From Liolophura sinensis (Eukaryota; Mollusca; Polyplacophora; Chitonida; Chitonidae): a stretch of DNA of 64,000 nt. The notes beneath the pieces are model-generated. The model was not told where the DNA came from, made no database searches, and saw only the letters and a program-made list of their open reading frames with translations. The position numbers were made by a program, and so were the translations under genes. The first letter of the stretch is position 1, and each line of letters starts with the position of its first letter. Below, piece after piece: positions 9,711 through 23,100 of the stretch. The DNA is taken from contig NC_088295.1 of the NCBI RefSeq assembly GCF_032854445.1, positions 79,510,028-79,574,027 on the forward strand, in the 5' to 3' direction.

Positions 9711-12700
9711 GTTAGTATTCTTTTTCTTATCATTTGGATGCATATTTATATATAACATTACTGTCAATGTTAGTTACTGTACCTCAGGTTATATGTCGTG
9801 CAGTGTTTTGACATTGTTAATTAATAATTCTGCACACACTTTCTCCTTGGTTACTTTATTTTTAAATGGCACTGGAGATGTATTCATATATAAAGTTAGG
9901 ATGTCATAGTCTTCTGTTGATGTAACTGCTGAATCAGGATGGTGTGATATAATGTTAACTGATCATGTTATGGTTGCAGTGCATTTTATTATCTCTGTGT
10001 CAGAGATGTACATATACATTTATTCTGCATTTTTGTTGTGATCTTTTCTGGTTACCCCAAAACATGGACATGTTTGTGGTAATATATGTACACTGCATGT
10101 ACTAAAATTTGTCCTACTGGTACACACACTTAACATGCCTCAAGCATTATTATCATATTTGTATTCACATGACAAGTCTTAGTGAATGTCAATGTATGTT
10201 GGTGTGTGTATGTTGGAAGGCAGACCTTCTCACATACGGCTGGAGAGGAAGCCAGCGTGAGATGGTCTTGAACTCACAGCGACCGCATTGGCGAGAGGCT
10301 TTTGGGTCATTACTCTGCGCTAGCGCGCTAACCAACTGAGCCACTGAAAATGATGAACAGATCTACATATCATTTGAAACATACTACAAATCACCGATGT
10401 ATGAGTCAGATTTAGTTGACATTATGGTTTATGAAATGTTTTGAATTTTTTTTTTTTTTTGTATCTAATTTCTTTTAAGTTTTACTATAAATGTTCAGAG
10501 GTGAAACTCTGGGGTTACATAAATAATCAATTAACCTGTGGATGTATGTGTATTAATTACAAAGGCAGATCAGCTGGATATCCGATTATCTCATATTTCA
10601 CTGGTTATCTACGTTATCAAATGTCTTGTCGCCTTTCTTTAACTGTCCCTTGTACTTGGGTACCTTCTTGGCTTAATTCTCTCATTACATACAAGTATAG
10701 CGGCGTCACTTCTAGCAGGAGTGAATTCAGCATTGATCATTACCTAGTACAATCTGTGTTGTACCAGGTTCTGTGTTCACCAAATGAGAGTAGACTGACA
10801 GACGCCTTCAAACTTTCAGTAAACCAACATTTTGTGGGCACCAATACACCACTTCACTTAACCATAAGCAAAGTCTTATTCTCCACACAGCAGACTTGTT
10901 AATGTCTTTTCCCAGACATGAGTTAGTACTCAGGAGTTAGGTGTTAAGTTTCTGTTCTCACTCAAGCATGAAATACAGATAAGCTGGCCATTGGGTCATT
11001 TATCATGTACATGTTTCACACCGTCTGCATGCAGGTTATATTTCAGAAGGAAGCCTTTGCATCAGGGACGCAGCCATACTGATTGAACTAATATGCCAAG
11101 GACATTTATGGCTGACAAAACAATGCAAAAAATGATAAATCACCCATGTTGTGTAATTAGTATATGTCAAGGACCATGTAAATAAAGTGTTAATTAACAC
11201 TTTATTTACATGGTCCTTGGCATATATAGTGATGGCTGTAAGACATATGTATTAATACATATGTCTTTTATTATCTTACACTGTTTAGGGTAAAATGCTA
11301 TAACAGTAGGCTGAGATATGATTGCCTGTGCAAGTACACATGTTGACAGACCCCAAGTCAAAATAATGAGAAATACATGTATTTCTTCTGTATATTTCTG
11401 TTTATAAAGCCAACATTTACGAATTGTTTAATGTTATTCCCTGGATGGCGTGGGTTAAACTGCGATATATGAAGCAAGCAGGCATTGTCTCTTGTATTGT
11501 TGCATTGTGACATTGTTTAAAGTACATATACTTGCAGGATTTATACATACACATCATAACATCAAAGAATCCATTTTCTGCATTGCTGTGAACATGCAGT
11601 TACACATTATATGCTCACACATGTTCCCCAGTCAATACATGTATATCCCACTGATTTTGGGTTTAAATGTGGGCTTGATGAAGTGTGTTGTAAATTCTCC
11701 CAGATGTACTGACATTTGTATTGATGTACAGTATTTAGGATTTCTGCATACATCTAGATCTGTAGAGTGTATGTGGTGTTAGCACCGCAGGCAATCACTT
11801 TGTTCTTAGGCAACATGTGTGTATATAAATGCACAACAGGTATTTTAGCAACACTCACATATGTATGCAACAACTGTTTCATTGAATAACCTTCAGTATA
11901 TGGGGGTACATCTTTATTTCTGTGTTATGCTTGTACAAAGTGTATAGAACAATTAGTTTGACAACATGCAATAAAACAAGGGAGATAGTGTTTTAAAAAC
12001 AGGATAATTAGCACAAGTAGCTAAATGTAGGCTGACAGTATTGGGAATATATACATACACCAAGTACCGTAACCTAGTGTATATTGTTAACAGTGTTTAC
12101 ATTATTTGTAACATCACTTTTAATTTTAATAATTGAAATACTTGCAATATGATGTATATATGTACAGGCATAGTACAAGCAGGCTACATGTATGTGTTAG
12201 TATTGAGGTCCATGTATGTTGCTGCACACGTGACCATTTCGTGTAGCTGGGTAGAGCTTTGTATATACAAGTACATGTATTTGATGTATGTGTAGTTAAA
12301 TGCATTAGGTTTGAGAGTCAGTGACAGCCAAAATGATGGAGCAATATCTGTTGCCCTGGATTCGTTCCTGATAAACACTGCATAAAGGTTACAGTGTCAG
12401 GAAAATAGAGCTCGTTACAAGGATAGGGGTAATTTAACAGTGACATTATCTGAGTTTAGCGCAGTTGTGTCATGTGACATTGCATTGTTGAGCAATTTTT
12501 TTGGCTTAAAGGCATATAGACATGTAGTTAGCTCCTGCACCATAGATTAGGTGGTGTTGTCATTATGCTGACATGCACTGTATTGTTATCCAAGCTACAT
12601 GCAGTGGGAGCAGTTGAGTTTTGTCTGTAAATGTCTGACCATAGAGAAGGAGCTAACTACAGGATACATGTAAATAAAGCATTTATAGACTTACTGGTCA

Positions 12701-15700
12701 AACTCAGTGTGATTGCAGGGCATTAACTTGTACATGTATATGCTAATGTCCAGTACATTTACTTGTGCCAGGCAATATGAAGAACAGATGTTTGGTGGTT
12801 CTGCATATATGTTTGCAAAACACAGCTGGTAGAGTGTACAATGTCAAGTGTTCCAGTGTTTTTAACCTGGACTTTCAACTCCGCATGCAGGTCCTACACC
12901 TACAGGTACACGTACATACATTTATGCTGACACTAACATATTGAGATTGGCACATACAACTTTCTGTCAGGGCTGCATGCTACATTATTGAGCAGTTGAC
13001 TATAAAACCTGGTTTCTAAAAGCTTTTGGCTTGTTAGTTCTAATTACCAACAATGGTTTTTAGCATGGTTAAATTGTTAGTCGTTCCATGAAGTCATTTA
13101 GGGAAACAATTATAATATAGCCTACTATATTACTAGTATATGCACTGTGTATTTTGTGCCCATATATGTGCAATAATTAAGTCACATACTCTTGTTAATT
13201 GAGTTTTCAGCTGAAATTTATTTACTAGAATTAAGCAATGCTCAATCATATCCGCTACACGGGTTGGGACTTTGCAACAGGAGCCGGTGACATATTTTCA
13301 TCCCTTTTCAGTTTTGGTCGTTGTGTGGAATGCTAGGTACTGTCATGACAAAGTATTATGGTAACAAACTGTATAGGACACTTTACACAGTTTGTATTTG
13401 GCAAGTTTTTTTTTTGTTGTAAAACAAAAGTTGTTGTATGTCGCATCCATTGAGTAAAGCTGGGCTGGGTCGACTGGCAATCCCAAACAACTGAACAAAG
13501 TCAATCTCAGTGTAATGCTCATATTAAAAAATCTGACAAAACCTTGTGATCAAGAGCAACTTTTTCAGTTGCTTTGAGATGCTTTCAGTCGCCCAAAGCC
13601 CATTTACTCCCATTTGCATGTTTGTCCAGTTTTTCCAAGCTTGTATTAATAATAATTTGTATGTAACATAATAACCTTGTCCATATTGTTGACTGTGAGA
13701 AGTGCTGTTAGACACTCATACATGTACATATAGCAGAAACATTATTTCCTGTTGTTTGCAATTTATGAGCTTGTGTTTTGTCTTGCAAATAACATGTAAA
13801 TGGAAGCACTAGTGAATTCCTAAATTCTGTATAGGTTTTAATATGATGGAATACAATGCTTTATTAAAATATATGTATATATGTATGATTCTATTGTATT
13901 GTGCCACAGTAAAGAGTCCTGTAGTAGTTTAGATTCTTCTATTGCATGGTCTTGGTTCGGCTGCAGGGTATGAATTAATGGACTGCTAATCTACATTGGA
14001 CAATGATTCTACTTTTGGGTCGTATCATGATGAGAGAATATAATTCAGCATTCTAACGAAATTTAATAGTTAGACCTAACCTTGAATTATTAAACTCTAA
14101 AATCATTTGAGAGAAAAATTTGGAATTACAGGCAAGCTTGTGCAGAGGTTATGTGAAAATTAAGAGTGATGGCTGTAAGTGTCGTACATTGATTAATAAG
14201 TATACTATCTATTAAATGAAAATATAAAGTTTGTGTTAAAGGTTAGAAACAACCCATACGATATATTTACAGAATATGAAAATTGTCCCTATGTTCTACG
14301 TTAAAATGTTGATGGTAAGACAAGGATTCAATTCTCAGTGGCGTCCAAGACTTCTACATACATGCATCATGTATTAGGTACTACATATTCTGAGGGACAT
14401 GTACATCTCAAAATAAGGAGTTTGGCTGACAGGCCCAGTTTCATTTCATGTCTTTGTTTTTGTTATTAATTGATCTCAGTTTAAAAGTAATAAGCTTTGA
14501 TGACATTTACCTTAGAAATACATTTGCATAGTTAGGCTGTGTGACTAACCTGTAAATTTACATATACCTATGTTCTGATGTCTAATTTTATCCAGAATAA
14601 CTGAATACTTCAAATACAATGTTTGCATGTGCATGTAGTTAATCATCTTATCAGTTTTGATGCAAAGTTTACGTACCTTATATCGATTACTTCACAGATA
14701 CTGGAAAGCTTATTTTACCTGGGTTTATACTTACACATATAAGATAAGCTTTTGTCATACAAAGGCTGTTCAGCACACGTCTTCTCAAACAGTTCTCTTG
14801 AACACCAAGAATGCCACGACTCTATACTGGCTTTTTGTGGCATACAGTTATTTAAGTGTTCCATTTCTCAATGCATGCAAGGCCAAAAGTTTGAGGCTAA
14901 AATTAGCATAGCTTTTATCGCCACCTGATTTACAGCAGGTGAAGTTATTTCTGCTCTAATTGTGAGCATGGTTATAAAGCTATGTCCTTAGAGGGTGACG
15001 TCGTGACGGATGTCTTGGGTTAGCTACATGAGGGTACTGAGCTGAAGGTGTTGTGTATACCTGTGTTAACACTGTAACTTTTGCATTATGATTTACCAAG
15101 TGATAATCAGAGTCACTGTTAACCTACATACAGGGTCTGGGGCAGTGTGGCCCTTATCAGAAGTGTTACTCAGCACACTAAATTAAGTTTGCTGACTCCA
15201 CTTAAACTTTATACCAGTAGATTGATGCCCTTTTAGGCTGTCATGTGGGTATGCTGTCTAATGGTGATGCCCTTTAGGTACATCTAGTTACTGCATTCAA
15301 ATGTACTTACGATTGTGTGCTGGTCGATATACATGTGGGCATGGCGAGACCGTAGAGGTCATCCCATTCTTACGTGTAGGCTTTAGTAGGAGCTGTGACA
15401 CAGATCTTCAGTCGTTCATTTGCAGTTTTTAGAAGACGCGTGTGGTCAAATAGCGTGTCTTGCAACTGTCATCAGTGGAGAAGTCTTTCATACCTGGTGA
15501 CTGGCCTCTCTACCTGTACACCACTGATTCACTTTGCCTTGGGAAGGTATTGTAGCTGACAAAAGACTTACTCTTGTGCAAGAACACTCAGTCAACTCCT
15601 TGGTACACACTGGACTGCGGTGCTGGTCAGTCACTGGACACTAACATGGTCCGGCAGTTTAGAGTGGAAAAACAGCAAAGTACAGTGGAAAGAAAATGGG

Positions 15701-18700
15701 CAAAAAGATTTCGCAGTATGCTTTCCAGTTTGTTGTTATGTCATGACAGGTATGTTTTTGATTCCGATAGGTTTTTGAAATATGTTTTAATATGTTTCAG
15801 TAAGAAATCTTCAGTTCATTAGATAATCCCACAAGACATTTATGAGGGGTTTTCACAGCAGTGACAGTCATACTGAATATTCAGTGTGATATATAACAAT
15901 TTCAACTGGTAACTTTATTCAGGTTCATTCTTGAATTGTGGTGTATAATTTTAGTTCCGCTAACCATGTTGAAAAAACTTTTTTTGATTGTAATAAGAAT
16001 TTTTAACTGGCTGTAGATACACCGTACTGTTCATGATCTAGGCATGTCAGAACAGAGAAAAGTAGTTGAAATTCTGCTGATCATTTTTACATGTATCAGC
16101 AATACTTATAAATGAAAACAAATGCAGTATTTGTATACATTTACCTCCATGTTGATAACAGAAGTATGTACATTGTCAGATATAGTTGCAATCAGAAAAA
16201 CAGTGCATTGCTATAATACATGTATGGTTATCAACTCCTACATTCATAGGATCCACACCCAAAAGTTGCATATACTGGTTATTTAACCCAAGTGTTGATA
16301 TTCATAAGTAATGCCTCTGCTTTTTCTGATCTCAAGACATGTTATATTTGAGATCTTCAACATCATCATGCAGTTCACATTGTAGATACATTACAAGTTA
16401 TGCATATTCTTTTAAGGGGAAAATTTTATTAGTGATATATTACATATAAATCTGATAAAATTAGTGACTAAATAATATGAACTGACGTTAAATTATATAT
16501 TATGAATATGATATATATTTTTTAGGGATGTTGGTCAGTGTTATTGTAGAATATTTTATTGTCACCTGTAGATAGAACTTATCTTAGATAGGCAAAGAGG
16601 GAGGATTTCATGCCTGCACATACATGTGTACATTAACTCCTGGTTGCTGCGTGCCAGTCTGTGTTCTTGGGTCATCTACAAACTGATGTAGAACAAGTGA
16701 TTGGTGTCTGCATATATAGTGCAGCATTAGTCATCATCTATTTACATACATACTGTACATTCAGAACAGAGGCCTCTGTGGCTGAGGGGGTTAGCACACC
16801 AGTGCGGTGCAATGACCCAAGAGCCTCCTGACAATGTTGTTGATGTGAGCTTGAGTCCATCTCATGCTGGTTTCCTCTCCAGCCATATGTGGGAAGGACT
16901 CTCAGCAACCTGCGGATAGTTGTGAGTTTGGTTTGTGATACCTGGCATCTACTAATGTTTCAGTATATACTTATACACGTACAGTACTCATGTACATCTT
17001 GGTGTTGGTATACATGTAAGTTGAGCAATTGTTACACTCATTGCAGAGGTGCCTGTACATTGCTCAGTGAAAGACAGTATAGATTGATCACCTTTACATT
17101 TTGTTTTTTTTTCCACTCTGGTGGGTTAATTAAGATTAATTGATGGTTGGGCTATTTTTTCTTAACGTAACCTTTACACTAACTCTATTCATCTAGACTT
17201 AGGAACAATTACATTTATCGTCGTATTATGATATTGTGAAATGTGTTCAAGTATATAACACCTGTTAGAATTAATATTATCTACATGAGTAATGTATATA
17301 CAAATTTGCACTTTATAACCTCCGAAGGTTTGGAAGAAAAATTTAATGCAGAAAGGTAGCAGGATATTAAATATTTTGAGCCCAAATTTTTCTGTACCAA
17401 TTATAGCACAGGGACAATTTAAATCACAATCTAAATAACCAACTAAATTAGTTGGTTAATGAAGTTAATTAAGTAACATGTAAGTACAAGTACACTGTAT
17501 GACGATTCTTTTCTTTCATTTTGTTTTCAGGGACATCGATTCTTGTTTCTTTTTGTTGCTTTTGTTCCAGAGTCCAATCATTCTTGTTTCCATTCCATGT
17601 GTTGTTGTTTTTTTCAGAGAAGCTGATTATTTTTGTTTCTGTTTTTTAATAATATTTTTATTTTGGTTCCAAAGGGCCTGATCAGCTGTAGTTCTTTCTG
17701 TTCCAGATATTCCGAATCATTCCTACATATACTTGTGTTTCAGAGTTGATTCTTGTTTCTTTTCCAAAGAGCCAAATTATGCCTATTTCTGTTCCACAGA
17801 ACCAGATCATCCTTATGTTTTGTTCAAGAGAGCCTGATTCTTGTTTCTTTTCCACAGAGCTTGATTCTTGTTTCTTTTCCAGACAGCATGATTCTTGTTT
17901 CTGTTTCTCAGAGCCTGACTCCTGTTTCTTTCCACAGAGCCTGATTCTTGTTTCTGTTCCACAGAGCCTGATTCTTGTTTCTGTTCCAGAGAACATGATT
18001 CTTGTTTCTATTCCACAGAGCCTGATTCTTGTTTCTGTTCCACAGATCCTGATTCTTGCTTCTTTTTCATGGAGCCTGATTCTTGTTTCTGTTTCACAGA
18101 GCCCAATTCGTGTTTTTGTTTCACAGAGCCTGGTTCTTGTTTCTGTTTCACAGATCCTGATTCTTGTTTCTGTTTTGCAGAGCCCAATTCTTGTTTCTGT
18201 TTCACAGAGCCTGGTTCTTGTTTCTGTTTCACAGAGCCTGATTCCTGTTTCTGTTCCACAGATCCTGATTCTTGCTTCTGTTTCACGGAGCCTGATTCTT
18301 GTTTCTGTTCCACAGAGCCTGATTCTTGTTACTTTTTCACAGAGCCCAATTCTTGTTTTTGTTTCACAGAGCCTGGTTCGTTTTTCTGTTTCACAGATCC
18401 TGATTCTTGTTTCTGTTTTGCAGAACCCAATTCTTGTTTCTGTTTCACAGAGCCTGATTCCTGTTTCTGTTTCACAGAGCCTGATTCTTGTTTCTATTCC
18501 AGACAGCATGATTCTTGCTTCTGTTTCACAAACTCTGATTCTTGTGTCTGTTTCACAGAGCCTGATTCCTGTTTCTTTTTCGCAGATCCTGATCCTTGTT
18601 TCTGTTTTGCAGAGCCCAATTCTTGTTTCACAGAGCCTGGTTCTTGTTTCTGATTCACAGAGCTTGATTCTTGTTTCTATTCCACAGAGCCTAATTCTTG

Positions 18701-20106
18701 TTTCTATTCCAGGCAGCATGATTCCTGTTCCACAAAGACAGGTCATTGTTATGCCTGTTCCAGGGAGAAACCTGAACATTTTTATTTGGAGAATGCCTCA
18801 TCAGTCTGTTTTTCTCTACCAGTGAGCCTGATCCAGAGATCTTTGGGAAAACATGTAAGAAGTTTCGTGATGAGATCTATGAGGGGCCAAGTCCTGAGGA
18901 TGTCCCTCACATTTCCCTGGGCCCTTTTGAGGAGGAGATCTTTGCAAGCTACTCTGGACCAGACTGCGGGCTCCATCTGGTCCATGACTCCAGTTCAGAA
19001 CAGAGTGAGTCTGATAGCACATTCTTACTACATATACTGTACTATGACAATCTGCACAGCTGTAAATTATGCATATAATCTGATAGTGGTACCATGGCAG
19101 TTTTAATTATACCATCATGATTTTTAGACAGTTACATTTTTTATGTCCTGAGATCAGTGGTAAGAAGCTCAATATAATCATTAGGCCAGTTGGATAGAAT
19201 AGCCGTACAGAACCATTACTGTCTGACATTTAAACCGTACGTCATCTGCCCATTATCACCAGAATCGTGGCGGTTGTCCAATCTTTTAAAATTGCATTTC
19301 ATTATTTTGATGGGTACAGCAGACATTTAAGAATCATGAAACTGAACTTGCACAATTTAGTTGCAGTAGCTTCAATATGCCACATAATGTCAATATTGAC
19401 TTGACCTCAAGCCCTTCATTAACTGGCTTGATACAGGATTTGTTAACACAATTGACCAACACACAGTCAAAGCTACAGAACAACTCTGTATGACTATTTG
19501 TTGCAGATTAAGGTATCCACTAATATTGTTGCAGATTGAGGTATCCACTAGTATTGTTGCAGATTAAGGTATCCACTAGTATTGCAGATTAAGGTATCCC
19601 CTAGTATTGTTGCAGATTAAGGTATCCACTAGTATTGTTGCAGATTAAGGTATCCACTAGTATTGTTGCAGATTAAGGTATCCACTAATATTGTTGCAGA
19701 TTGAGGTATCCACTAATATTGTTGCAGATTAAGGTATCCCTCTAGTATTGTTGCAGATTAAGGTATCCACTAGTATTGTTGCAGATTAAGGTATCCACTA
19801 GTATTGTTGCAGATTAAGGTATCCACTAGTATTGTTGCAGATTAAGGTATCCACTAGTATTGTTGCAGATTAAGGTATCCACTAATATTGTTGCAGATTA
19901 AGGTTTCCACTAGTACTGTTGCCTTAGCCTAATGCATGTATCATTATATCAATACATGCACTCATGTACACACCTGCAAAAGATAAAAGTACATGTAACT
20001 TCAAGTTAGAATTGATTATCATACCCTGAAATATTCTCATTACCAGTAAACTTGTAAGCAGTCCACTTTCATTTTGGAGTTGATGTATTATAAATCATGA
20101 ATGATG

Positions 20107-20142
<36 letters not shown>

Positions 20143-23100
20143 CGTCATGTAGTTTTGATTCCCCAGGTTTTAACCGTTACACATGTGAATTTCCAACACA
20201 ACAATTTCCAAATCAGGTTACTAGGGTAACTGAACAGAGACTACATTGTAATTAATTACCCTCTGGCCAGCGAAATAGTGGGAGAAATCAGGCAGGTATA
20301 ATCATGTACATCTACAATGAATAGGCCCATGGCACCCTCATACTAGCAGAAGCCAGCTGGAGGATAATGGTGTTTATATGGAGATGTCTGCAGCCTTCCT
20401 GAGCTCACAGCTCGTGCTTATGGATAGGGCAAATAACAGCACTTTCTGAGGGTATATGTGCTGTATTATACGATGTAAGTGTACAAGTTAGGAGGATATA
20501 CATGTACATGTATATCTTCCATTTCTCTGTACTTGTACTTCATGCAGGATGTGAGAAACAAGGATAAAAGATTTCTATTCTGAATTAAATTAAAGTTTTC
20601 TCAGAGAGAACAATACATGCATGATCTCCTTTTAGACTCTACATGTACGTCTACACATAAAATTATCCTTAAGTTGTAAATTTTGATTTGACTGTCAGAG
20701 CCAACATGACCTCAAAACAAAATTGTTATAAAGCAGTTATAGGCCATATGGTGCATTGAAGATTGTATGTTGTGCAGTCATTAGTACTTGCAGGCAATGG
20801 AGGATATGAAATAAAAATGACCTGCACAAAACAAATCTGCTGCTCAATCTATTTACAAGGACACTTTTGAAGTTTTGTTAAAACTTGTTTGAATTGTAAT
20901 AAATGCATGTAGATATTTGAATTCTCATTTAGACCATATACAGTCCTGGGAAAAAGTTTGGAATATAGGTGAATTTCACACCATCTCCACGAAGAGCATG
21001 GTTCGTTGTGTTCAGGTCAATAATCTGTCGATTGGTTTCACTTGGACTAGTCTCTATGATGCATTATCAATAGTTTCCTCAAACCAAAACATTTCTAATG
21101 TTATAGGAGACGAGTTTTTTACGATATTCTGAAAGCGCCCAAACAAGTGCAGAAATTCAGTGAAACCCATGTATTTTATTATGAGCTGTAACTTTTATTC
21201 GATTGGAAATATGTCTACAATACTTGGTAAGTTAAATATGCAAACACTAACAATACAGAAAATTAATTTAGTACTTGGTGTGCCCACCCCTCGCATTGTA
21301 CAATGCGCGCACACGTCTTGGCATACTGGCAACTAAGGAAGTTAAAGTTTCTTCCGGTATATCTCTCCAGCAAGTGAGCACAGCACGAGTTAGTTCAGCC
21401 ACGTTCGTTGGGGCTTCATCCAGGTTATTCATCCCAAGGGAAACTTCCGCCCACAAGTTCTCAATTGGGTTCATATCCGGTGAAATGGCTGGCCACTGCA
21501 TGTGCTCAACACCCTCCTGTTCCAGAAAATTCCGTATCAGTTCGGTCCGGTGCGGCGTGGCGTTGTCGTCCTGATACACAAAGTTTGCCCTGAATTGTTG
21601 CCGCGCAAATGGGAGCATTATCGTTTCCAGAATCCGTTGATATTGGTGCTGGTTCATGTGTCCATCCAAGACGTGCAGGTCGCATTTACCAGTGCTATGA
21701 AAAGCACCCTAGACGGTGACCCCACCGCCCCTGCCTTGGCATGATGCAATCTTCGTTCAGAGCCTTGTGAGCCTGACGACGCACCATCACACGGCCATCT
21801 TCCTAGTAGACGACAAAACGAGACTCATCACTGAATATCACGTGTCGCCAATGTCCCACCTGCCAGTTCAGGTGTTCCCGCGCCCAGGATAAGCGTGCCT
21901 GGCGGTGTCGACGCTGTAGCAAAGGCTTCCTCTTAGGCCTTCTTACCAAATACCCAGCAGTCAACAGTCTGGATCGCACTAAGCGGCTTGACACAGGAGT
22001 ATTGGTAAATCTCATCCAGTCAGCGCGTATCTGGTTGGAACTCTTCTTACGGCCATTGCGGCAAAGTCTCACCAGATACTGGTCCTCTCTCGCGGTGGTC
22101 TTTTGTGGCCGACCAGACCTCGGTCTAGGCGTCGGCACACCCGTCTGTCAGTGTCGCTTAAAGATTTTGGAGACGGCTCCCTGAGTGACACCAAGAACTG
22201 CTGCAATGTCCTTCTGTTTTGCTCCAGCCAGGCTCATACCAACGATACGGTTGCAGACTGCAGCACTCAGTTGACGTCTCATGATCACAGCAGTATTGTT
22301 GGAAACACTCTGGAGCACTGGCATGCCTTAACCGAGCTTTTATAAGAGTTACAAGGTTAAATTATAATCATGTCTGCGTACATGACTTTTTCACTGAGAA
22401 ATGGATGGTCATGCTTTGTCCCAACTGTAATTTTGCTCAGGTGACACAAGCAATCATGGTGTGTTTGAGCTGAAAGAGGACATATTCCACTACATTTTCC
22501 ACCCAAACAAGAATGTGCGCATTCAATGTAAGGCGCACAAAAGTATGTTTCTGGTAAATGCTATCATCAGTGAAAACAATATTCCAAAATTTTTTCCAGG
22601 ACTGTATGTAAAAAAACAAATATATATATATTTAAACTTTCGCTCTACTTAGGCTACATGTAAACCCTTTGGCAAATGACAGCTATTGCATTATGTATAT
22701 TTATATGTATAAAACCTATTCTTACAGGTATTATTAGATAAATAAATAACTGTGGTGGCACCCAGAAGTGTTGACATGGTCCATAAAGCTCAACCTGAAA
22801 ATTTAAATGATCGGTTGATTTTTTGTGTATATTTTCCTTTCAATATTAATGGATACATACTAAAATATTGGTATAGTCATAAATATACCATTAACAAAGT
22901 CAAACAAATGGCTTCACTAGTATTGTTAATATTACAGATGTCTTAGGGTCTCCTACTTGTTTAATTTTGTGTCCCTCTCATGTGTTTTTTGCTTTTTGTA
23001 CCAGATGACAATGAGGCAGACACAGAAGTTGCAGGCTGTAAGTCCTGGAGTACCAAAGATCAGAAGGCTTACGGTATATGCATATCCCTGTACGACCAGC

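Larger units (their letters stand above)
20941..22604 (-). mobile_element. Tc1/mariner-type DNA transposon with 26-bp inverted repeats
   Basis: The left end starts CAGTCCTGGGAAAAAG and continues to GGAATAT. The right end, read inward on the minus strand, has the same 26 bases with two mismatches. TA flanks both ends, as expected for Tc1 target sites. The non-coding arms are about 325 bp on each side of a minus-strand transposase. A second motif reading CAGTTGGGACAAAG on the minus strand ends at 22427, also next to TA; it could be an inner direct repeat or the true end of the element. The element lies in intron 2, but by its outer ends it also encloses exon 3 and the start of intron 3. Confidence 0.8.

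Noticed and set aside
10441-10902. 153-codon frame in intron 1
   Set aside because: It starts in a poly-T run, has no recognised domain and lies within the intron of a well-supported gene on the same strand.
17682-18825. Open frames of about 360 codons on both strands, and others in alternate frames
   Set aside because: They arise because the 27-bp repeat period is a multiple of three; the peptides are simple repeats inside intron 1 with no start or splice evidence.
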